DNA of 12,986 bases from Streptosporangiaceae bacterium. GTDB lineage: Bacteria; Actinomycetota; Actinomycetes; Streptosporangiales; Streptosporangiaceae. The position numbers were made by a program, and so were the translations under genes. The notes beneath the pieces are model-generated. The model made no database searches. It saw only the letters and a list, made by a program, of their open reading frames with translations, and was not told the DNA's origin. Where the stretch lies: positions 1-12,986 of the forward strand of contig JASHXW010000381.1 in NCBI GenBank assembly GCA_030043395.1, in the 5' to 3' direction. This document shows, one piece after another, positions 6,553-12,986 of this stretch (within the stretch, counting starts at the first letter, position 1; each line of letters begins with the position of its first letter).

Positions 6553-8118
6553 CTACCTCGCAGCCGGCTGAGGGCCTGAGCGGCCCCGGTCGGCTGCTGC
6601 TCTGTGCGGCTGCGATGCGGCGCTCGCCGCCGCTGCGGAGCCAGTACTCAGCGAGGCATCGGGCTTGGCAGTGGCACCGCCTCTCAGCACGGCCTCGGTC
6701 CTGGCAAGCAGCGCCTTGATCGGGCTTGGCTGATCCGGCCCTGGTTCCTCCGGCCGCGGACGATTGCGCCAGGCAGGCCACGCCCACCCAAGCAGCACGA
6801 GGTAGATCAGCAGCCCGATGACGACGAACAGGTTCCAGGTCAGTAGCTTCCAGCCGTGCTCCGCGGTGATGATGGTCACCTGGGGCGGCTGAACGAACCA
6901 TCCGAGCAGGCCACGGCGAGGGACATAGGCGTCAGGGCCGCTGAATCTCCACGGCCAGGATCCCATCAGCGCCACTGTTGCGACCATGGCCACGATCAGG
7001 CCGTAACGGGCGACGGGCTTGGCGCTCATCGCGTAGCCCGCGAGCATCGCCAGGAACGGGATGATCCAGACCCAGTGGTGATCCCAGCTGATCGGCGAGC
7101 AGAGCAAGGCCGTGATGCCGACGAGTACCCAGCCGGGCACGACCTTGCCAGCCCTGGTGAGCATCGCGCCGCCGATCACTCCGAGCAAGCCGACGATCAC
7201 GGTGATCGGCAGCCACGTCGGCAGCGCCTCGTGAGTGTTGCCGTAGATTCGCGCGATCGCGCCGAGCAGCGACTGGTTGACCAGCGAGTCGACACCGCCG
7301 GTCCGGCCCGGACGCAGGAAGTACCCGGTCAGCCAGTAGGAAGCCGACGGTCCTGGCATGACCACGAAGCCGATGACGATCGTCGCGACGAACGTCCCGG
7401 CAGCGACCGCCGCCTGCCGGTACTTGCCGGCGAGCAGCAGGTACGGGATGAAGAGCCCGGGAATGAGCTTGATCCCGGCAGCCACGCCGATGCCCATGCC
7501 CTTCCACCAGCGCTTGTCCTGCAGCGTCAGGTCCCAGACCACCAGAAGCAACAGCACCGGCTCGATCTGGCCGAGGAAGAGCGCCTTGATCTCCGGCTCC
7601 AGCCACAGCGCGACCGCGCTGACCGCCAGCGCGACCGCCGCCCGCGCGATGCCGCGCCGGCCCATCGCGCCAAGCACGAGCCAGACGGTCACCGGAACGG
7701 CCGCGATGCCGGCAATGGTCACCAGCCACTTCAGCACGGCCCACGGCAACAGGGACCCGCCCGCGAAGATCACGGCAGCGAACGGCGTGTAGGTGTACTG
7801 CACCCCGACCTTCAGCTCCCAGGAGTACAGGATCGAGGGGAGCTGCCTGGTGATCAGGCCAGCGTCGTTGTAGACGTTCAGGTCATACCAGTCGACTACC
7901 TTGCCGGCGTGAGCAGCGAGGTCAGCCGCATAGCCCGCGACCGAGGCTGCGAGTAGCAACGCCGCCACAACCAGCCCGGCCAGGGCGAGGATCCGGTTCC
8001 ATGGCGGCTGGCCGACCGGACTCACGGCCCGCGTCCGATCTCGAGCGGCCTGTGCCTGCACGCTGGCATCCTCCTTGTATGTGGCCCGCGTACGACGCGG
8101 CCGTAAGCCGAACACCAT
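6553..8118 (-). CDS. GT87-family polyprenol-phosphate-dependent mannosyltransferase (PimE-like)
   Basis: 521 aa from ATG 8118, or 502 aa from GTG 8061. It is a polytopic membrane protein with about ten or more hydrophobic segments. Family GT87 (old DUF2029) enzymes transfer mannose from polyprenyl-phosphate-mannose onto lipid or glycan acceptors on the outer face of the actinobacterial membrane. Seen: an Asp-bearing first loop DWYDLNVYNDAG (76-87), where GT-C enzymes keep the catalytic acid; YTYTPFAAVIF (109-119); EPEIKALFLGQIEP (174-187); GIKLIPGLFIPYLLL (215-229); SLVNQSLLGAI (278-288); and CSPISWDHHWVWIIPF (340-355). The last 70 residues are a Pro/Ala/Arg-rich cytoplasmic tail. GGAGG stands eight bases before ATG 8118, and an even better AGGAGG precedes GTG 8061. 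It lies 205 bp downstream of selD on the same strand. The exact acceptor cannot be told from sequence. Confidence 0.85.
   Translation of the reverse strand: MVFGLRPRRTRATYKEDASVQAQAARDRTRAVSPVGQPPWNRILALAGLVVAALLLAASVAGYAADLAAHAGKVVDWYDLNVYNDAGLITRQLPSILYSWELKVGVQYTYTPFAAVIFAGGSLLPWAVLKWLVTIAGIAAVPVTVWLVLGAMGRRGIARAAVALAVSAVALWLEPEIKALFLGQIEPVLLLLVVWDLTLQDKRWWKGMGIGVAAGIKLIPGLFIPYLLLAGKYRQAAVAAGTFVATIVIGFVVMPGPSASYWLTGYFLRPGRTGGVDSLVNQSLLGAIARIYGNTHEALPTWLPITVIVGLLGVIGGAMLTRAGKVVPGWVLVGITALLCSPISWDHHWVWIIPFLAMLAGYAMSAKPVARYGLIVAMVATVALMGSWPWRFSGPDAYVPRRGLLGWFVQPPQVTIITAEHGWKLLTWNLFVVIGLLIYLVLLGWAWPAWRNRPRPEEPGPDQPSPIKALLARTEAVLRGGATAKPDASLSTGSAAAASAASQPHRAAADRGRSGPQPAAR
8059..8075 (-). promoter_or_regulatory. 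Strong internal Shine-Dalgarno and alternative GTG start of the GT87 gene
   Basis: On the - strand, AAGGAGG ends at 8070 (AGGAGG 8075-8070), eight bases before an in-frame GTG at 8061-8059, codon 20 of the longer form. This is a better anti-16S match than the GGGAGG at 8132-8127 before ATG 8118. Either start could be the main one. Confidence 0.6.
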
Positions 8119-8210
8119 CAGCGCACCCTCCCGCGCGACGCCCGCGTCACCAGTAAGACGCTTGAAGGACGCATCTGGTGCCCGCGAGGGCGCACAAGGG
8201 CCCGCACGCC

Positions 8211-8237
8211 CCGGTGGCCTGCCTGCCGGTGGCCTGC
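8211..8237. repeat. 15-bp direct repeat in the selD-GT87 gap
   Basis: CCGGTGGCCTGCCTG (8211-8225) is followed directly by CCGGTGGCCTGC (8226-8237), giving 1.8 tandem copies. It lies in the 205-bp gap (8119-8323), which otherwise holds only a doubtful 65-codon TTG-initiated frame on the - strand and a weak 5-bp hairpin, ACTAC/GTAGT (8307-8321), beside the selD stop. Confidence 0.6.
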
Positions 8238-8323
8238 TAACGCCAGGGCCCCGGGCAATGCCATCAGCGGTCGCGACGAAAGCCTGCCCACGACGGCGTC
8301 AAGGTAACTACGCAAAGTAGTCG

Positions 8324-9319
8324 CTAGATCACCGCAAGGACATTCTCCCGGCGGGGCACAAGCTCGCCGATCACGGCCGCACCCGGAACCTCGCCTGCAA
8401 GGAGCAGGCCTCCCGATGTTTGGGCGTCTGCGAGCATGAGCAGCACCTCGTCGGACAGGCTGCCGAATCGTGCGCTCGGCGCAACCCAGGCTAGATTACG
8501 CCGACTCCCGCCGGGGATATGGCCGGCCCGCAGGGCGGTGAGCGCACCGTCGATCAGCGGGACCGCCTGGTGGTCGATCACCGCGGTGACACCGCTGGCC
8601 CTGGCAAGCTTGAATGCGTGCCCGAGCAAGCCGAAGCCGGTGACATCGGTGGCACAGCCCAGGCCGGCGGCGACGGCAGCACGGGCCGCAGCCTCGTTCA
8701 GCGTGGTCATCACGTCCACTGCCTCGGCACTCACCTCGCCAGTCGCCTTGAGCCTGGCATTCAGGACGCCGGTGCCGATCGGCTTGGTGAGCGACAACGG
8801 CATGCCCGGCTCTCCTGCGTCGATCCGCAATAGCGTGGCAGGGTCGGCGAGCCCGGTCACCGCCATGCCGTACTTCGGTTCCGGATCATCGATGCTGTGC
8901 CCGCCGGCCACGTGACACCCAGCTTGCATCGCGATCTCGAGCCCTCCGGCCAGCACCTCGCCAGCTAGCTCGGCGCTCAGCACGTCGCGTGGCCAGCCAA
9001 GCAGGTTCAGCGCGACGAGCGGCTCACCGCCCACCGCGTAGATATCGGAGAGAGCATTGGCCGCGGCGATGCGGCCGAATGTCCTGGCGTCGTCCACGAC
9101 CGGCGTGAAGAAGTCGGCCGTGGCGACGATCGCCCTACCGGGGCCGATCCGCACGACGGCCGCGTCATCGCCGTGCTCCATCCCGATCAGCAGGTCGTCG
9201 GGCTGACGACCGGGAAGCAGGCTGGCCACGGCTCGCTCTAGCTCGCCGGGCGGGATTTTGCAGGCACAGCCCCCGCCGCGCGCGTACTGAGTCAGCCGGA
9301 TGCTCGGAGCCGTTTCCAT
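8324..9319 (-). CDS. selD: Selenophosphate synthetase (selenide, water dikinase)
   Basis: 331 aa. It makes selenophosphate, the selenium donor for selenocysteine (and 2-selenouridine), from selenide and ATP in the cytoplasm. Seen: the Gly-rich N-terminal active loop ARGGGCACKIPP with C18, C20 and K21 aligning with the catalytic Cys and Lys of E. coli SelD, so this is a Cys and not a Sec form; HGDDAAVVRI with D51 and D52; ATADFFTPVVDD (D69); AANALSDIYAVGG (D92), the Mg-ATP aspartates; AGGHSIDDPEPKYG; ATDVTGFGLLGH; and ADAQTSGGLL near the end. Length is normal for the family. There is no Shine-Dalgarno sequence before ATG 9319, and a TAGAGT box six bases upstream suggests leaderless expression. 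It lies in the same window as selC and a formate dehydrogenase operon, the classical bacterial selenoprotein. selA and selB are not in view. Confidence 0.96.
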   Translation of the reverse strand: METAPSIRLTQYARGGGCACKIPPGELERAVASLLPGRQPDDLLIGMEHGDDAAVVRIGPGRAIVATADFFTPVVDDARTFGRIAAANALSDIYAVGGEPLVALNLLGWPRDVLSAELAGEVLAGGLEIAMQAGCHVAGGHSIDDPEPKYGMAVTGLADPATLLRIDAGEPGMPLSLTKPIGTGVLNARLKATGEVSAEAVDVMTTLNEAAARAAVAAGLGCATDVTGFGLLGHAFKLARASGVTAVIDHQAVPLIDGALTALRAGHIPGGSRRNLAWVAPSARFGSLSDEVLLMLADAQTSGGLLLAGEVPGAAVIGELVPRRENVLAVI

Positions 9320-9325
9320 TGCGCA

Positions 9326-9331
9326 ACTCTA
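9326..9331 (-). promoter_or_regulatory. -10 box for leaderless selD
   Basis: Read on the - strand, TAGAGT (9331-9326) fits the actinobacterial -10 pattern TANNNT. Six bases separate it from ATG 9319, which would put +1 on the start codon. No clear -35 is visible. The divergent gap 9320-9406 must also hold the promoter of the acyl-CoA synthetase, for which only a weak CATAAC (9370-9375) stands out. Confidence 0.5.
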
Positions 9332-9406
9332 GCTACCGCCGCTTGCGCTGCCGGGCCGGAACGTGGTGGCATAACCGGCAGGCACAGGCGCGACGGAGGA
9401 AGTGCA

Positions 9407-11266
9407 ATGACAAGTGCGGTCATCGGCGAGCGGGCAGCGCTCGAGGCTGAGATAGCTGGCCTGACGGTCTGCGACGTGCTGCAGGCGACGGCGCAGAGCT
9501 ATGGCGACAAGCCCGCCTACTCTGACCGCGACGGCGACTCTGCGTGGCAGACGCTCACCTGGCGCGAGTTCCGCGAGGCAGTGCTCCGGCTTGCCGCCGG
9601 ATTCGTCGAGCTCGGCCTGCAACCCGGCGACCGGGTAGCGCTCATGCTGCCGAACAGGATCGAGCACCTGCTTGCCGACCAGGCCGTGGTGCACGCGGGC
9701 GGGATTCCCGTCACGTTCTACGCGACGCTGGCCTCTGACCAGATTGGCTATGTCGCGGGTGACTGCGATGTGCGGATGGCCGTGCTCGACGGCGCCTCAG
9801 AAGTCTCCAGATGGCAGCCGCTGCTCGGTGCTCTGCCTGGCCTCGGCACGGTGGTCGTGCGCGAAGCCGACGCCTGCCCCGCTGGAGAGCGGTTCCTGAC
9901 CTGGGACGCCTTCGCTGCGCTCGGATCGGCAGCCAGCGACCGGCTGGCCGGGGACGTCCGCGCGCGGGTTGCCGCGATCAAGCCGTCGGACCCGATCACG
10001 TTGCTCTACACGTCGGGGACGACCGGGAACCCCAAGGGCGTGATCATCACCCACGCCAGCGTTCTGTACGAGTGCGCGACCGCGAAGGTGACCGGCAGCC
10101 TGCAGCTGCACGGGCGGTCGGTGTCATACCTGCCGCTCGCGCACATCGCGGAGCGGATGCTGTCGATCTACCTGGTTATGTACGGAGCCGGGCACAGTTA
10201 CTTCTGCCACAATGCCTCGACCGATCTGGTCAGGACGGTCGGCGAGGCCAAGCCGACGGTTTTCTACGGGGTTCCGCGAGTCTGGGAGAGGATTCAGGCA
10301 GGCATCCAGGCACTGCTGGCCGCCGAGCAGGACGAGGCCAGGCGAGCGGCGGTCGCCGCCGCGATGGACACCGGCCGGCGGTACGTGCGCAGCTGCGAGT
10401 ACGGCAACACCACGCCCGAGAGCCTCGCGGCTGAATACGCGCAGGCGGAGGAGAGCGTGCTCGGCCTGATCAAGAGCCTGCTCGGATTGTCCGAAGTGCA
10501 GGTCACGATGAGCTTCGCCGCTCCGCTGCCGCCCGAGGTAGGCGCCTTCTTCGCTGGCCTTGGCCTGAAGATGCTCGATGTCTACGGAATGACGGAGACG
10601 ACCGGGGCGTTCACGACCAACACGCCAACCGCCTTCCGGCTCGGCACGGTCGCCCGCCCGGTGCCGGGGATCGAGGTCAGGATCGCCGCGGACGGGGAGA
10701 TACTCGCCCGCGGTCCGCTGAACACGCCCGGCTACCTTAACCTGCCCGACCAGACGGCGGCGCTGCTTGACGGCGATGGCTGGCTGCACACCGGGGACAT
10801 CGGCTCGGTCGACGAGGACGGCTTCGTGTCGGTCGTGGACCGCAAGAAGGAGCTGATCATCACCTCCGGCGGGGAGAACATCTCACCCGCTGCCGTCGAG
10901 AACACGCTGGTCGCCTACCCGCTCGTCGGCCAGGCGCTGGCGTTTGGTGACCGCCGCAAGTACGTGGTGGCGCTGCTCACCCTCGACGGTGACGTCGCGC
11001 CAGCATGGGCGAAGGCGCGCGGGATCGAGGCGTCGTCGCTGGCCGAGCTGGCCGAGAACCCGGTCGTTCTTGAGGCCGTCGGGCAAGGGGTGCAGGCCGC
11101 GAACGAGCATCTCGCCCGGGTGCAGCAGGTAAAGCGGTGGCGGCTGCTGCCGGTGGAATGGACGGCGGAAAGCGAGGAGCTTACTCCGACGCTGAAGCTG
11201 CGCCGCCGCATCATTCACGACAAGTACGCGGACGTCATCGACTCGCTGTACGCCGAGTCAGACTGA
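9407..11266 (+). CDS. Long-chain fatty-acid-CoA ligase (AMP-binding, FadD15-like)
   Basis: 619 aa. It activates a fatty acid to acyl-AMP and then acyl-CoA. ANL-superfamily motifs in order: YTSGTTGNPKG (201-211, A3/P-loop), YLPLAHIAER (241-250), YGVPRVWERI (288-297), YGMTETTG (393-400, A5), DGWLHTGDIG (457-466, A7), DRKKELIITSGGENISP (478-494, A8 hinge) and LTPTLKLRRR with K597 as the likely A10 lysine. The long insertion at about 300-360 and the overall length match bacterial long-chain acyl-CoA synthetases such as mycobacterial FadD15. GGAGG (9395-9399) lies seven bases before the ATG, which fixes the start. It is transcribed divergently from selD and ends in a hairpin just before selC. I see no functional link to selenium and regard the placement as neighbourhood only. 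Substrate chain length cannot be told from sequence. Confidence 0.92.
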   Translation: MTSAVIGERAALEAEIAGLTVCDVLQATAQSYGDKPAYSDRDGDSAWQTLTWREFREAVLRLAAGFVELGLQPGDRVALMLPNRIEHLLADQAVVHAGGIPVTFYATLASDQIGYVAGDCDVRMAVLDGASEVSRWQPLLGALPGLGTVVVREADACPAGERFLTWDAFAALGSAASDRLAGDVRARVAAIKPSDPITLLYTSGTTGNPKGVIITHASVLYECATAKVTGSLQLHGRSVSYLPLAHIAERMLSIYLVMYGAGHSYFCHNASTDLVRTVGEAKPTVFYGVPRVWERIQAGIQALLAAEQDEARRAAVAAAMDTGRRYVRSCEYGNTTPESLAAEYAQAEESVLGLIKSLLGLSEVQVTMSFAAPLPPEVGAFFAGLGLKMLDVYGMTETTGAFTTNTPTAFRLGTVARPVPGIEVRIAADGEILARGPLNTPGYLNLPDQTAALLDGDGWLHTGDIGSVDEDGFVSVVDRKKELIITSGGENISPAAVENTLVAYPLVGQALAFGDRRKYVVALLTLDGDVAPAWAKARGIEASSLAELAENPVVLEAVGQGVQAANEHLARVQQVKRWRLLPVEWTAESEELTPTLKLRRRIIHDKYADVIDSLYAESD

Positions 11267-11272
11267 TTACCC

Positions 11273-11303
11273 GGTCCCGCAACGGCCCGCTCGGCGCGGG
11301 ACC
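11273..11303 (+). terminator. Hairpin terminator of the acyl-CoA synthetase gene
   Basis: GGTCCCGC (11273-11280) pairs perfectly with GCGGGACC (11296-11303) around a GC-rich 15-nt loop, beginning six bases after the stop codon. There is no U tract, which is common for terminators in high-GC actinobacteria. Confidence 0.6.
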
Positions 11304-11306
11304 AGG

Positions 11307-11312
11307 TAAGGT
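11307..11312 (+). promoter_or_regulatory. Possible -10 box of selC
   Basis: TAAGGT fits TANNNT and lies eight bases before the tRNA 5' end, so transcription could start at or just before position 1. There is no TTGACA-like -35, and the region 18 bp upstream is taken by the preceding hairpin. Weak, position-based support. Confidence 0.35.
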
Positions 11313-11320
11313 CTGCTCCC

Positions 11321-11413
11321 GGAGGCGTCTGGGCACCTGGTGGGCCCCCCGGCCTTCAAAGCCGGCGGACGGCGCTCTGCGTCGTCGGCGGGTTCGATTC
11401 CCGTCCGCCTCCG
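11321..11413 (+). tRNA. selC: tRNA-Sec (anticodon UCA)
   Basis: 93 nt without an encoded CCA. It inserts selenocysteine at UGA codons. The anticodon stem CCGGC (11349-11353)/GCCGG (11361-11365) encloses the loop CTTCAAA with anticodon TCA at 11356-11358, a reading specific to tRNA-Sec. The acceptor GGAGGCG (11321-11327) pairs with CGCCTCC (11406-11412), and G11413 is the discriminator. The long variable arm is GACGGCG (11368-11374), loop CTCTG, then CGTCGTC (11380-11386), seven pairs with one G-U. The T arm GCGGG-TTCGATT-CCCGT is followed by eight acceptor bases, consistent with the 8+5 Sec pattern. Two oddities: the eighth acceptor pair is T11328 against C11405, and the D stem pairs as six bp (GGGC+CC with GGGCCC, loop TGGT) only if A11335 is bulged. 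The overall identification is firm. Confidence 0.93.
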
Positions 11414-11427
11414 CAGCCAGAATGGCC

Positions 11428-11443
11428 CGGGCGACTACGCCCG
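11428..11443 (+). terminator. Possible selC terminator hairpin
   Basis: CGGGCG (11428-11433) and CGCCCG (11438-11443) form a 6-bp all-GC stem with a 4-nt loop, 14 bp after the tRNA. There is no T run. The 82-bp gap between selC and the GtrA gene holds nothing else recognisable. Confidence 0.4.
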
Positions 11444-11495
11444 CCAGGCACGATGGCGGCAGCCAGCCCGGGCACGGCGGAGGTACAGCACGACC

Positions 11496-11951
11496 ATGAC
11501 AGGCGCCAGCCGGCTCGCCGGCCTGCTCCGCGCGCAGCTGACGCACGAGTTCGCCGCTTTCTGCGTGGTGGGCGGCGTGGCCTTCCTGATCACCGATGTC
11601 GGCAGCAACCTGCTGCACTTCAAGGCCGGGCTCGGTCCGCTGACCGCGCCGACGCTGGCTACCGCCGCCGGGATGGCCGTCGCGTTCACCGGCAACAGAT
11701 ACTGGTCCTTCCGGCACCGCCCGCGCAGCGGCGTAGGGCGCGAGGGCGTGCTGTTCGTGATCTTCAACCTCATCGCGCTGCTGATACAACTGGCCAGCAT
11801 CGGGTTCACTACCTACGCCCTCGGCATGCAAGGCGCGCTGGCTTATAACGTCGCCCTCGTCATCGGAATCGGCCTGGCGACGCTGTTCAGGTTCTGGTCG
11901 TACCACATGTGGGTCTGGCAGGCGCGGTCAGCGCCCGCCGGCTCCCCGTAG
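11496..11951 (+). CDS. GtrA-family membrane protein
   Basis: 151 aa with four hydrophobic segments at about 20-41, 50-68, 86-108 and 115-135, the GtrA layout. Family members are small membrane proteins thought to help flip or present polyprenyl-phosphate-linked sugars for cell-surface glycan assembly; some act in arabinogalactan or teichoic-acid decoration. Conserved features seen: FCVVGGVAFLITD at the start of helix 1, GNRYWSFRHR after helix 2 and FRFWSYHMWVW after helix 4. The start is ATG 11496, with GGAGG (11479-11483) twelve bases upstream, a little far. The frame is open further upstream, but that part overlaps selC and cannot be protein-coding there. The next gene, also a membrane protein, starts 209 bp downstream, and the two may work together in envelope glycan synthesis. 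Confidence 0.85.
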   Translation: MTGASRLAGLLRAQLTHEFAAFCVVGGVAFLITDVGSNLLHFKAGLGPLTAPTLATAAGMAVAFTGNRYWSFRHRPRSGVGREGVLFVIFNLIALLIQLASIGFTTYALGMQGALAYNVALVIGIGLATLFRFWSYHMWVWQARSAPAGSP

Positions 11952-12160
11952 GGCCTCCCTGCAGGGTGTGGTGGATCGGTCGCCCATGTGCCGGAATGTC
12001 TAATACACTTCGGGTTCGCGGGAACGTGATCCGGTGAAGTCGAAGGCCCGGCCGCTGGCGACCAGGCCTTCAGGCGATAATCCACAGGTACTGGCCGCCA
12101 TCGCGGCAGCCTGCTGGCGCATGTCCCCAGTGCAATCCGCAGCGGCACGACGGAGGCCAC

Positions 12161-12986
12161 GTGAGCCAGCAGGACACCAGCGGCCTGGCCGTTCCTGCAG
12201 CCGACCACTCAAGCACCTCAGCCCCGGTCAGCCCGCCGAGCACGCAGCCCTCCGGGCAGCCAGGCCGTCACACCGCCAAGAGGCCGGATCGGCTGCTCAG
12301 CCGCTCGTGGGTGCAGGAGAGCCTCGTCCTGGTGGGATTCCTCGCCGCCGGGGTTGCGGCGTGCTGGCCGCGCGCGACCTTCATCACTGGCAGCATGCCG
12401 ATGGACGCGCGGCAGGCGCCGCTTGACATCTGGAGCCTGTGGTGGGTCGCGCAGCAGGTGACCCACTTGGGGAATCCGTTTTTTACCACGCACCTCGCGG
12501 CGCCGGTCGGCACGCAACTCGGCTTCGACACGCTGATGCCGCTCCTCGGCGTGATCATGGCCCCCGTCACGCTCCTGTTCGGGCCGTCGGCGTCGTACAA
12601 CGTGCTCGGCATCGTGGCGCCGGGCCTGGCCGCCTACGCGATGTACCGCGCGGCGCGGCTCTGGGTGCCTGGCCGACTCGGCGCGATAGCAGCCGGGGCC
12701 TTCTTCGGGCTGTCGTCCATGATCGACTCGCAGGTCTGGGAGCACCTGCATACCGCGTTCGGAGCTGCCTTCCTGCCGTTGACCCTGGAAGCGGCGGTCA
12801 GGCTGCGCCGCAATCCATCCACGGGCCGTGCGATCCTGCTGGGACTAGCCGTCGGCGGCTCGATCCTGGTCGACCAGGAGGCGGCGGTCATGGCGGTCGT
12901 CCTCGCCGCCGCGGTGCTGATCGACTGGCTGGTGCGGCAGCCTGGCATGGCTGCGCTGCGCGCGGCCGCCATCAGCGGGGTCAGCG
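12161..12986 (+). CDS. Polytopic membrane protein, probable GT-C-type glycosyltransferase (N-terminal part)
   Basis: 275 codons are visible and the gene runs off the window. The start is GTG 12161 with CGGAGG (12151-12156) four bases upstream, a short but usable spacing. Residues 1-48 are a Ser/Pro/Gln-rich cytoplasmic leader. Hydrophobic segments follow at about 52-70, 124-141, 148-165, 172-187, 196-212, 224-240 and 242-257. The first long loop holds SMPMDARQAPLDIWSLWW (78-95) and NPFFTTHLAAPVGTQL (105-120). This Asp-containing loop followed by an NPFxT...P.G motif is typical of large actinobacterial membrane glycosyltransferase-like proteins of the GT-C fold, but I cannot assign a family. 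The gap upstream (11952-12160) contains the palindrome CCCTGCAGGG and a short AT-rich spot, TAATACACTT (12001-12010), that could be a -10; no matching -35 was found. Confidence 0.7.
   Translation, partial: MSQQDTSGLAVPAADHSSTSAPVSPPSTQPSGQPGRHTAKRPDRLLSRSWVQESLVLVGFLAAGVAACWPRATFITGSMPMDARQAPLDIWSLWWVAQQVTHLGNPFFTTHLAAPVGTQLGFDTLMPLLGVIMAPVTLLFGPSASYNVLGIVAPGLAAYAMYRAARLWVPGRLGAIAAGAFFGLSSMIDSQVWEHLHTAFGAAFLPLTLEAAVRLRRNPSTGRAILLGLAVGGSILVDQEAAVMAVVLAAAVLIDWLVRQPGMAALRAAAISGVS

Noticed and set aside
8118..8315. 65-codon TTG-initiated - strand frame between selD and the GT87 gene, ending TGATG at the GT87 start
   Set aside because: Rare start, no ribosome-binding site seen, modest third-position GC, no recognisable content; the overlap with the ATG could be chance.
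8307..8321. ACTAC-GCAAA-GTAGT hairpin beside the selD stop
   Set aside because: Only five pairs, mostly weak, and no T run; not enough to call a terminator.
11340..11495. Upstream extension of the GtrA frame
   Set aside because: It runs through the tRNA-Sec gene; the hydrophobic GtrA domain starts after ATG 11496.
11321..11495. selC as an attachment site for a genomic island
   Set aside because: selC is a known integration hotspot in enterobacteria, but no integrase, second copy of the tRNA 3' end or composition shift is visible here.
12073..12082. DnaA-box-like TAATCCACA
   Set aside because: A single imperfect match without an AT-rich region or neighbouring boxes; no origin context.
12034..12426. 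130-codon + strand frame ahead of and overlapping the last gene
   Set aside because: Lacks a ribosome-binding site and recognisable content; the frame starting at GTG 12161 encodes clear membrane helices and continues to the window end.

Overview
The window is high-GC, densely coded DNA with strongly GC-biased third codon positions, GTG starts, a long-chain acyl-CoA synthetase of the mycobacterial/streptomycete type, and a tRNA gene without an encoded CCA. It most likely comes from a soil-type actinobacterium (Actinomycetota). I cannot name a genus.

Left block, + strand (1-5322): the end of a formate dehydrogenase catalytic subunit (FdhA), then a NuoE-NuoF-type fused diaphorase subunit whose start overlaps the FdhA stop, then two MoeA-family molybdenum-insertion proteins. 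The second MoeA carries a C-terminal periplasmic-binding-protein-like domain. The block reads as one operon for a molybdenum/tungsten-dependent, NAD-linked formate dehydrogenase and its cofactor maturation. A strong hairpin (5341-5373) closes it. The first MoeA frame has no ATG, GTG or TTG until about 40 codons into the conserved domain, and the DNA before it encodes a low-complexity linker in two frames. This is the main structural puzzle of the window.

Middle block (5380-8118): a TetR/AcrR regulator that appears to be leaderless, then a 73-aa single-span membrane protein behind a promoter containing a clear dyad. Convergent to these, on the - strand, is a GT87 (PimE-like) polyprenol-phosphate-dependent mannosyltransferase with two equally plausible starts.

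Selenium block (8324-11413): selD (selenophosphate synthetase, - strand, probably leaderless), a divergent long-chain acyl-CoA synthetase, and selC, the tRNA-Sec with a UCA anticodon. selD and selC within about 10 kb of a formate dehydrogenase suggest that FdhA is a selenocysteine enzyme, although its active-site codon lies outside the window. selA and selB are not seen.

Right end (11496-12986): a GtrA-family membrane protein, then the start of a large polytopic membrane protein, probably a GT-C-type glycosyltransferase, that runs off the window. Together with the GT87 gene these point to cell-envelope glycan assembly. All gaps between called genes are about 210 bp or shorter. No CRISPR array, insertion sequence, integrase or rRNA was seen.
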